Source of the DNA: CAWJEL01 sp964647255
Lineage (GTDB): Bacteria; Chloroflexota; Anaerolineae; CG2-30-64-16
Assembly (NCBI GenBank): GCA_964647255.1
Contig: CAZYGI010000149.1
Location: 1-5,666 of the forward strand
Length of the DNA stretch: 5,666 nt
Direction of reading: 5' to 3'
Numbering within the stretch: the stretch's first letter is position 1; each line of letters starts with the position of its first letter. The translations under genes and the position numbers were made by a program. Below the pieces are notes generated by a model. That model saw only the letters and a program-made list of their open reading frames with translations. It was not told the origin of the DNA and made no database searches. This document shows, one piece after another, positions 1 to 4,764 of this stretch.

Positions 1-813
1 CAGCTCGTGGCCGTAGAGCGGTAGGCCGGCCTCGGTGCGGGTGCTGTCGCGCGCGGCCAGGCCGGTCGGCTGCAAGCCGAAGGGTCTGCCCGCCTCCAAC
101 AGTGCCTCCCAGAACTCGACGGCGCGGTCGGGGTGCACGAACAACTCGAAGCCCATCTCCTCGCCGGTGTAGCCGGTGCGGGCGATGACCAGATCGAAGC
201 CGGCCAGCACGCACTCGGTCACGCCGGTCTTGCGCACGCGGCCGAGCTGCGCCCGGAGCCGCGGGTCGTCGGTCAGGCTCTGCAGGATCTTAAGCGAGGC
301 CGGGCCTTGCAGCGCCAGGTCAATGCGCATGTCGGAGCCGCTCGACGGGTCCTTCAGGTTGCGGAGGGTCGCGGGCCGCAGCACCCGCAGGTCGGGCCGC
401 GCACGATCAATCAGCACCTCGCCGTTGTTAACCGCGTTGAGCCAGGCCCAGTCTTTGTCCGCGTTCGAGGCGTTGACCACGATCTGGAACAGCTCCCTGC
501 CGCGGCGGTAGACCAGCAGGTCGTCGACGACGTGGCCGCCCGCGTCCAGCAGGTAGGCGTAGAAGCTCTCGCCCGGCGCGTACCAGCGGACGTAGTTGGT
601 GACAACCAGGTCCAGGAATTCTTCGGCGTGCGGGCCGCTGGCCTCGAAGACGCCCATGTGCGACACGTCGAACAGCCCGGCCGCCCGGCGCACCGCGTTG
701 TGCTCGTCGAGCACGCCGGTGTACCACACCGGCATCTCCCAGCCCGCGAACGGCACGATGTGCCTGGTGTGGGCCCGGTGCCAGTCGTAGAGCCGCGTGC
801 GCTTGAGGGGCGC
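1..813 (-). CDS. gcvT: Aminomethyltransferase (glycine cleavage T-protein) domain, C-terminus outside window
   Basis: GcvT takes the aminomethyl group from lipoylated H-protein, releases ammonia and transfers the one-carbon unit to tetrahydrofolate. The 271 codons visible are in the same frame as the GlyA core. Motifs in order: LKRTRLYDWHRAH and VPFAGWEMPVWY at the start, then DEHNAVRRAAGLFDVSHMG. GGHVVDDLLVYRRG follows at about 540-500 and carries the catalytic Asp position (Asp101 in E. coli GcvT). Then come VVNASNADKDWAWL, LALQGPAS, ARTGYTGEEMGFELFV and ARDSTRTEAGLPLYGHEL at the window edge. These cover the folate-binding N-terminal three-quarters; roughly 100 C-terminal residues should lie to the left. 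A stretch at about 370-320 (ATLRNLKDPSSGSDMRIDL) is longer than in E. coli GcvT. The domain looks intact, but its translation depends on the broken upstream GlyA frame. No Shine-Dalgarno or obvious separate start was seen at about 813. Confidence 0.85.
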
Positions 814-1413
814 GTTCTCTGGCTCATGCCACGCGAATTCGACGCTCTCCGGCTTGGCGCGCACTTCAGCCAGTGCCTGCTGGCCGACAAAGTATGGCTT
901 GCGCAGCTCGAAGTGATCGGGGTGTGCACGATATGCGTCGAGGGCCGATTGGCCGACCGCGAGACCTTTCGGGGCTTCGAGGTGAATGGGCTTCACGTTA
1001 TCCTTCGACTGCGCTGGTGGCACCGCCCTCCGGCTCCGCTCAGGATGCTCGCGCTCCGAAATTGAAACGTCTGCCCCGAGGGCCTGAAGGTCCTCAACGT
1101 TCACCTCTTCCACCACCAACGGCCCCTCAACCTTGGCGAACAGGTCGGTCCGGTCGAAAAGGATGTAGCCGTCCCCCAGGCCACGCAGCCAGGTCTTCAC
1201 CCGCGCATGTTGCTCTGGTGTGGTGTGCAGGGCGAAGCGGTCGCGGCCGAACTTATCCGGCGCCAGCCGCAAGATGGCCACTTCGGCCATCACGCGGCCA
1301 TCGGGGTCCAGGATGCAGCCGAGCTGGCGCTCCCCAGGCTGGAGCGCGGCCACATCGCTGGTGACGATCTGGGCCAGGCCGGGGACCGCGCGTTCGCTGG
1401 AGATCAGAAGCCC
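814..1413 (-). other. Degenerate GcvT/YgfZ-like folate-binding module between GlyA and GcvT
   Basis: About 200 in-frame residues join the two enzymes. The first half reads like the N-terminal part of a GcvT-fold protein. LAQIVTSDVAALQPGE resembles the family's 'FLQ.L.TNDVA.L.PG', GCILDPDGRVMAEVAILRL resembles 'LLNE.GGVIDDLIVYRL', and DRFALHTT...VKTWL resembles 'DRFLLVVN...WL'. The Asp pair that supplies the catalytic acid in GcvT (VIDD) is MAE here, so aminomethyltransferase activity is not expected. The end, FELRKPYFVGQQALAEV at about 910-860, resembles the C-terminal 'KPDFIGREAL' motif. I infer a shrunken, catalytically dead GcvT-like domain, possibly a folate-binding or docking linker. A repeat-like insert interrupts it at about 1000-1065. 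Confidence 0.5.
1000..1065. repeat. Possible in-frame repeat insert in the linker module
   Basis: Plus-strand text here includes TCCTTCGACTGCGCT (1001-1015) and CCTCCGGCTCCGCTCAGGA (1027-1045), which are imperfect copies of each other over about 14 bases (11 matches). Words of the form CCTTCGACTCCGCTCAGG are, from memory, frequent dispersed repeats in some environmental bacterial genomes. Read on the minus strand it adds a charged, non-conserved stretch, SISEREHPERSRRAV followed by PPAQSKDN, to the GcvT-like module. The frame is kept. Evidence is compositional only. Confidence 0.35.
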
Positions 1414-1447
1414 AGACCCTAAGGGTTTCCCGAAACCCTTAGGGTCT
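1414..1447. repeat. 34-bp perfect palindrome inside the fusion ORF
   Basis: Left arm AGACCCTAAGGGTTTC (1414-1429), a 2-base CC centre, and right arm GAAACCCTTAGGGTCT (1432-1447) are exact reverse complements. Each arm also contains a smaller palindrome-like CCCTWAGGG. On the coding strand it is translated in frame as DPKGFGKPLGS, exactly at the end of GlyA. Such perfection within a coding region is unlikely to be protein-driven. I infer insertion of a small mobile palindromic element of the REP/MITE type. As RNA it could form a very stable 16-bp hairpin within the mRNA. Confidence 0.8.
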
Positions 1448-2520
1448 TCGAAGTGCGGATACCCGGTGCCGCGATCCGCCGTCTCGGCTGCACCCCGGGC
1501 CGCGAGCGCGGCGACCTCGGCCTTGATCTCCTCGAACACATCCAGGTCAATCTTGCCGCGCGGCAGCTCACTCGCCAGGCCGGCGTAGCTGAACGGCTGG
1601 ATCGCGGTCACGGTCTTGTGAATCAGCCGCGCGACCTCATCTATCTCGACCGGACCGAAGCCGCGCTGCGTGAGCCACGGCGTGCCCAGGCGGATGCCCA
1701 TCGCCAGCCCGGTCGAAGTATCGCCTGGGATGGTGTTTTTGTTGGCGACGATGCCGGCCATGTCCAGGATACGGACGGCCGGTTCGCCGCGCAGCGGGAA
1801 CCCGGTCTTGCTCTTGACGCTGTTGAGATCCAACATGCAGAAATGCGTGTCGGTGCCGCCGTAGGCCAGCTTCAGGCCGCGCTTCGTCAGCCCGGCGGCC
1901 AGCGCGGCCGCGTTCTCCTTGATCTGCCACATCATGTGCCGGAACGGCTCGGTGGCGGCAATCTTGAACGCCACGGCCATTGCGGCGAACTTCTGGGTGT
2001 GCGGGCCGCCCTGCTCGCCGGGGAAGACCGCCATGTCAATGCGGTGCGCCAGGTCCTCGTCGGCGGTCATGATGATCGCGCCGCGCGGGCCGCAGAGGGT
2101 CTTGTGCGTGGTGCAGGTGATCACGTCGGCGATGCCAACCGGGTTGGGGAACGCGCCGGCGGTCGCCATACCGGCCGCGTGGCTGATGTCGGCCATCAAC
2201 GCCGCGCCCACTTCGTCGGCGATCGCACGGAACGCGGCCCAATCGGGCGCCCAGGTGTACGAGGTGAAGCCGGCGATGATCATCTTGGGCCGGTTGCGCC
2301 GCGCCAGGTCACGGATTTCGTCGTAGTCGAGCTTGCCTGTACTCTTGCTCACGCCGTAGCTGACCACGTGATAGCGTTTGCCGGAGAAGTTGAACTCGCT
2401 GCCGTGCGTCAGGTGGCCGCCCTGGTAGAGATCCATGCCCATGACCGTGTCGCCCGCGTTCACGACAGCGTCGTACACCGCCAGGTTGGCCGCCGCGCCG
2501 GAGAGGGGCTGAACATTGAC
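1448..2520 (-). CDS. glyA: GlyA PLP-binding core and C-terminal domain (part of the fusion frame)
   Basis: This is the downstream part of serine hydroxymethyltransferase, about 357 codons, open at both ends in this frame. It opens with VNVQPLSGAAANLAVY, the phosphate-binding segment. It then shows GGHLTHGSEFNFSGK, the DISHAAG motif (Asp to the pyridine nitrogen, His stacking on the ring) near 2190-2170, and TCTTHKTLCGPRG with the Schiff-base lysine at 2103-2101. Next come FPGEQGGPH, GGTDTHFCMLDL, VANKNTIPGD and IRLGTPWLTQRG, whose Arg binds the substrate carboxylate. All catalytic landmarks after the break are intact, which argues for a recent lesion or an assembly error rather than old decay. 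The frame passes directly into the GcvT-like linker with no stop. There is no ATG, GTG or TTG between the preceding in-frame stop and 2520, so independent translation would have to start later, for example at GTG 2478, inside the fold. Confidence 0.8.
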
Positions 2521-2822
2521 ACGCCCTTGTAGAAACGGCGGTCGGCGTAGCGGCGGTAGTAGGCGAGCTGGTGGCCCGTGTCGAGGATCGTCTCCTCATC
2601 GTCGCGCGTCATGCGCAGGGGCGGGTAGCCCTCGGCATAGATGTTGTTGAAGACGGACCCCAGCGCTTGGCGCACCGCTGCCGGGGCCATGGACTCGGAC
2701 GGGATCATGATCAGCTTGCGGGCCTGACGCTCCTCCTCGAAGCCGATGATGGCTTCCACATCGGGGTCAATCAGGCCCAGATCGGCGCCGAGGAAGGCGT
2801 CCTGGTAGGTTCGGATGGGCAT
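2460..2822 (-). CDS. glyA: GlyA N-terminal fragment (first 101 residues native, remainder out of frame)
   Basis: The ORF as written has 120 codons, but only residues 1-101 are GlyA. Motifs seen: PSES at 41-44 (the place of the family's SENY), GSVFNNIYAEGYP at 55-67, and RRFYKGV at 95-101. Y62 and E64 correspond to the catalytic Tyr/Glu pair of the YAEGYP motif (Tyr55/Glu57 in the E. coli enzyme). The roughly 27 residues between YAEGYP and RRFYKG are longer than in E. coli GlyA and recall a variant subfamily that I associate with Chloroflexota (from memory). Residues 102-120 read serine-, proline- and arginine-rich text from the wrong frame and end at TGA 2462-2460. The start is supported by the strong Shine-Dalgarno. 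The fragment alone lacks the PLP lysine and cannot be active. Confidence 0.75.
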   Translation of the reverse strand: MPIRTYQDAFLGADLGLIDPDVEAIIGFEEERQARKLIMIPSESMAPAAVRQALGSVFNNIYAEGYPPLRMTRDDEETILDTGHQLAYYRRYADRRFYKGVSMFSPSPARRPTWRCTTLS

Positions 2823-3008
2823 GCAAACACCTCCGGGTTGAGTCGGCCCATGTGACCGAGAATAGAATGGGCCGTAGTGGCGACTTCACTCGTTTCTTTG
2901 TGAGCGACGAACGATTGAAATCGGTGCTACTGTCCATCAACATGGCGAGGTAGCAGGGCAAGTTGTCAACACCATAGCACCGATGTTGGGCGTTGACCAT
3001 GACGCGGC
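2823..3008 (-). promoter_or_regulatory. Leader/intergenic region before the glyA-gcvT gene, with two dyads
   Basis: The 186 bp between the transporter stop and the glyA start hold no gene. A 10-bp inverted repeat, ATCGGTGCTA (2920-2929) and TAGCACCGAT (2975-2984), encloses 45 bp. A second dyad, CGGCCCAT (2844-2851) and ATGGGCCG (2867-2874), sits ten bases upstream of the Shine-Dalgarno. A TTGACA is present at 2969-2964 on the minus strand, but the -10 candidates 16-19 nt downstream match at most three of six, so a promoter here is weakly supported. A short CGATT-GA-AATCG palindrome (2912-2923) resembles the TTGAAA-centred palindromes at 4310-4395. No T-tract follows either dyad, so no intrinsic terminator is called. 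No glycine or THF riboswitch consensus was recognised. Confidence 0.4.
2828..2834 (-). promoter_or_regulatory. Strong Shine-Dalgarno for glyA
   Basis: GGAGGTG on the minus strand lies five bases before the ATG at 2822-2820. It is the best ribosome-binding site in the window and fixes the start of the GlyA N-terminal fragment. Confidence 0.8.
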
Positions 3009-4175
3009 TCAGGCAACCGGCGCCGCGGCGGGCTCGGGCAAAATCCGCAGACGCTGGGTCAAGATGAGGCCGGCCAGGACGATGCCGACGCCGAACAGGA
3101 ACGGTGCGCGCGCACCAAACGCCTCCCACACCGTGCCGCCGATGAGCGGGACGGTGATCGCAGCGATGTGCTGGATGGCCTGCTCCACCGATAGGTTGCT
3201 GGTGATCTCGTCCTTTGTCACCGCGATCTTTTGGAAGTACGTGGACAGGGCGACGTTGAAGCCGAAAAAGATGTTGTCCACCACGAACAGCACGAACAGC
3301 ACGGGCAGGACCCGCACGTAGGCGTAGCCCAGGAAGACCAGCGCCAGCGAGGCGAAGGTGATTGTCATCGCCAGGCGCTCGCCGAGCCGGCCGACGAGCT
3401 GCCCGGTGACGCGCAGCGTCACAACGTTGATCAGGCTGTTGACCAGAAACAGCAGGGCGGTCGTCTGGATGCTCACGTGATACTCGCGCACGAACAGGTA
3501 CACGGCAAAGGTGGTGAAGATATGGCGGCGGCTTCCCAGCAGGAACGAGAGCGTGTAGTAGAGCCAGTAGCGCCGGCGCAACTTGACCCGGCGGCCGGAT
3601 GGGATCCCCTGCTGGCGGCCCCCGTACGGCAGCAGCAGGAGGCCGCCCAGGATGACGACAACGCCCACGGCCATGAAGAGGTTGCGATAGCCTGCCGATG
3701 CGGCGAACAGATAGACGACGCCGGTGCCCGCCACGGAAGCGATCGAGCCGAGGCTGCCCAGGTTGCCCAGGGTGCGGGGGGTATCTCCCTTCTGCATCAC
3801 CATCAGCACCACGCTGTTGCTGCTGGGGTAGAAGAAGTGAAACCCGACGCTCATGATGAAGGTTGAAAACAGCAGAAAAGCCACCGTGTGGGACTGTGCG
3901 CTCAACAGCACCCCGACGCCCATCAGGATGATGCTGAAGCTCATGACCCGGATCTCGGAGATGTAGAGCGCTATGAAAGCCAGCACAAAGCCCAACAGCC
4001 CGGGCACCTCGCGCACGGCCTGGATCAGGCCGACTGCGCCGGGCCCCGCGCCGAGTTCTTCCACTGCAAAGTTATTGAAGAGGGTCTGCCACACCTGAAA
4101 GCCGAAATTGAGCAGGAAGTTCGAGAGGATGATGAACACCAGCAGACGCCGGTTTTCTTTGAAGATGTTGCCCAT
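3009..4175 (-). CDS. Major facilitator superfamily (MFS) transporter, 12 TM
   Basis: A 388-residue integral inner-membrane protein, typical in length for MFS. Hydrophobic segments fall at about residues 11-36, 45-72, 77-93, 97-117, 138-160, 164-183, 203-225, 233-254, 266-283, 287-312, 330-352 and 357-376. That gives two six-helix halves. A basic central loop (about 184-202, GGRQQGIPSGRRVKLRRR) separates them. The loop after TM8, GQLVGRLGERLAM (258-270), resembles the MFS motif A region. The substrate cannot be read from the sequence. It is followed after 186 bp by the glyA-gcvT gene on the same strand and could be co-transcribed with it, but the gap and dyads leave that open. The start ATG at 4175 has no clear Shine-Dalgarno; a promoter with a matched TATAAT lies about 45 bp upstream. 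The frame is intact. Confidence 0.85.
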   Translation of the reverse strand: MGNIFKENRRLLVFIILSNFLLNFGFQVWQTLFNNFAVEELGAGPGAVGLIQAVREVPGLLGFVLAFIALYISEIRVMSFSIILMGVGVLLSAQSHTVAFLLFSTFIMSVGFHFFYPSSNSVVLMVMQKGDTPRTLGNLGSLGSIASVAGTGVVYLFAASAGYRNLFMAVGVVVILGGLLLLPYGGRQQGIPSGRRVKLRRRYWLYYTLSFLLGSRRHIFTTFAVYLFVREYHVSIQTTALLFLVNSLINVVTLRVTGQLVGRLGERLAMTITFASLALVFLGYAYVRVLPVLFVLFVVDNIFFGFNVALSTYFQKIAVTKDEITSNLSVEQAIQHIAAITVPLIGGTVWEAFGARAPFLFGVGIVLAGLILTQRLRILPEPAAAPVA

Positions 4176-4219
4176 GAGCGAGATGCGCTTTCGACAGCCA
4201 GGGTGGGATTGCGGGGCAA

Positions 4220-4248
4220 ATTATAGCGCACGATGCCGGAAGCGCCAA
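4220..4248 (-). promoter_or_regulatory. Predicted sigma70-type promoter of the MFS gene
   Basis: On the minus strand, TTGGCG (4248-4243, 4/6 to TTGACA) and a perfect TATAAT (4225-4220) are separated by exactly 17 bases. Transcription should start near 4213-4211, giving a short leader of about 37 bases before the ATG at 4175. The palindrome cluster lies immediately upstream of the -35. Confidence 0.65.
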
Positions 4249-4309
4249 GAGGCGAACGAGACGATGTCCGACAAGCGCGCCTGCCGGCCGCGCATTGACT
4301 GCGCCCGTC

Positions 4310-4331
4310 GCCTACGGTTGAAACCGTAGGC
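4310..4331. repeat. Palindrome 1, GTTGAAAC core
   Basis: Arms GCCTACGGTT (4310-4319) and AACCGTAGGC (4322-4331) are exact reverse complements around GA. The core GTTGAAAC is at 4317-4324. Confidence 0.85.
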
Positions 4332-4344
4332 TGACATGCCCAAA

Positions 4345-4362
4345 AACCTGTTGAAACAGGTT
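4345..4362. repeat. Palindrome 2, GTTGAAAC core
   Basis: Arms AACCTGTT (4345-4352) and AACAGGTT (4355-4362) are exact reverse complements around GA. The core GTTGAAAC is at 4350-4357. The outer arms are unrelated to those of palindrome 1. Confidence 0.85.
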
Positions 4363-4377
4363 GACACCGTGAACGGC

Positions 4378-4395
4378 AGTGCGTTTCAACGCACT
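4378..4395. repeat. Palindrome 3, core in reverse orientation (GTTTCAAC)
   Basis: Arms AGTGCGTT (4378-4385) and AACGCACT (4388-4395) are exact reverse complements around TC. The core GTTTCAAC (4383-4390) is the reverse complement of the core in palindromes 1 and 2. Again the outer arms differ while still pairing with each other. Confidence 0.85.
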
Positions 4396-4407
4396 TTGCG
4401 TACCAGA

Positions 4408-4454
4408 CGGTGACACTTGCAGCGGCGCTGCAAGTGCAGGTGTTTCAATCACCG
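4408..4454. repeat. Composite stem-loop with 11-bp perfect inner hairpin
   Basis: CACTTGCAGCG (4414-4424) and CGCTGCAAGTG (4426-4436) pair perfectly around a single G. Directly outside, CGGTGA (4408-4413) pairs with TCACCG (4449-4454). The two stems abut on the left side but are separated by a 12-base bulge, CAGGTGTTTCAA (4437-4448), on the right. The bulge and its flank carry GTTTCAAT, a degenerate copy of the core in palindrome 3. Confidence 0.75.
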
Positions 4455-4486
4455 GCCCGAATGGCTGGCATCATGCAGAACTGACA

Positions 4487-4523
4487 TCATGCCGAACGAC
4501 TCATTAGAAGTCATCCGGCATGA
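4487..4523. repeat. Hairpin overlapping the YVTN stump's stop codon
   Basis: TCATGCCG (4487-4494) pairs with CGGCATGA (4516-4523). Inside, after a 3x3 internal loop, GACT (4498-4501) pairs with AGTC (4509-4512) around a 7-base loop. The TAA stop at 4506-4504 lies in this terminal loop. There is no T-run after it on the minus strand, so an intrinsic terminator is not supported; it could be a processed 3' end or another dispersed repeat. Confidence 0.45.
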
Positions 4524-4764
4524 CGGTCACGTCGTTGCTGGTGCGGTTGCCGATGAAGACGTAGCTCAGGCCAGGATCAACGGCCACGCCCATCGGGGAT
4601 TGGCCGACGTGCACCGTGGCCAGCACCCCCGCCGTGGTCCCGTCAATCACCGTCACGCTGTCGTCCGCTGCGTTGGTCACGAAGACATGATGGGTGGTCG
4701 GGTTGGCCGCGATGCCGCTGCCGCCATCAGGCCCCCCATGGCCGACGTTCAGAGCGGCCAGCAA
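4504..4764 (-). pseudogene. C-terminal stump of a YVTN/NHL beta-propeller protein
   Basis: The 86 readable codons encode the end of a seven-bladed-type propeller. One blade unit is VFVTNAADDSVTVIDG followed by VLATVHVGQSPMGVAVDP, and a last strand pair is YVFIGNRTSNDVTVMPDDF before the TAA. Full proteins of this kind usually exceed 300 residues and are often exported; no signal peptide, other blades or ATG are present here. The only start-like codon is TTG 4764-4762 without a Shine-Dalgarno, and the frame upstream reaches a stop at 4854-4852 after non-propeller text. The stump overlaps the last 16 bases of the DUF72 ORF. I infer that a deletion (or mis-join) removed the 5' part and brought the remainder against DUF72. 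Repeats of this family are easy to collapse in assembly. Confidence 0.7.

Larger units (their letters stand above)
1..2822 (-). pseudogene. glyA: Serine hydroxymethyltransferase-aminomethyltransferase fusion, frameshifted and 3'-partial
   Basis: This is one long gene for a fused GlyA-GcvT protein, broken near codon 101 and cut by the window edge. The ATG at 2822 is preceded by GGAGGTG at 2834-2828, five bases away. Codons 1-101 (2822-2520) give the GlyA N-terminus. From 2520 down to 1, a frame shifted by two bases is open for 840 codons with no stop, running GlyA core, GcvT-like linker, then GcvT. GlyA interconverts serine and glycine with tetrahydrofolate; GcvT is the T-protein of glycine cleavage. 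Both make or use 5,10-methylene-THF in the cytoplasm. The frame change coincides with loss of about 25 or more family-conserved residues, so it looks like a deletion rather than a single-base error. Whether it is a real mutation or a consensus fault cannot be told from this window. As written, no full-length protein can be made. Confidence 0.8.
4249..4503. other. Gene-free region packed with palindromes
   Basis: No credible gene lies in these 255 bases. The part nearest the promoter (4249-4309) shows no structure I recognise. From 4310 to 4454 it holds four perfect palindromes and one composite stem-loop, listed separately. From 4469 to 4523 there are two CATCATGC direct repeats (4469-4476, 4485-4492) and a hairpin around the end of the YVTN stump. 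It may be a landing zone for small palindromic elements between the YVTN stump and the MFS promoter. Confidence 0.6.

Noticed and set aside
133..1065. 310-codon plus-strand open frame
   Set aside because: It lies antisense to the GcvT domain and linker, which carry clear family motifs. The translation is His/Arg/Val-rich without recognisable domains, as expected for a shadow frame in GC-rich DNA.
1453..2532. 359-codon plus-strand open frame
   Set aside because: Antisense shadow of the GlyA core. The minus strand shows the PLP lysine and other GlyA motifs through the same bases.
2964..2969. TTGACA as the -35 of a glyA promoter
   Set aside because: The hexamer is perfect, but the hexamers at 16-19 bp spacing match TATAAT at no more than three positions, so it is mentioned only within the leader entry.
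2823..3008. Glycine or THF riboswitch before glyA
   Set aside because: The position is suggestive, but I did not find the conserved purine-rich segments of these classes. The dyads alone do not define a riboswitch.
2767..3129. 120-codon minus-strand frame covering the glyA leader
   Set aside because: It overlaps the 3' end of the transporter and the 5' end of glyA in another frame. It has no family resemblance and no ribosome-binding site that I could see.
3231..3866. 211-codon plus-strand open frame
   Set aside because: Antisense to the MFS transporter. It is Gln/His/Glu-rich, the usual mirror image of hydrophobic codons, with no supported start.
4310..4454. CRISPR array
   Set aside because: GTTTCAAT/GTTGAAAC recalls the ends of CRISPR repeats and the cores are 33 bp apart. 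However, the repeated unit is only 8 bases, arms differ at each site, one core is reversed, and there are no constant repeats of 25-37 bases or cas genes.
4487..4523. Intrinsic terminator after the YVTN stump
   Set aside because: The hairpin is real but overlaps the stop codon and is not followed by a T-run on the minus strand.
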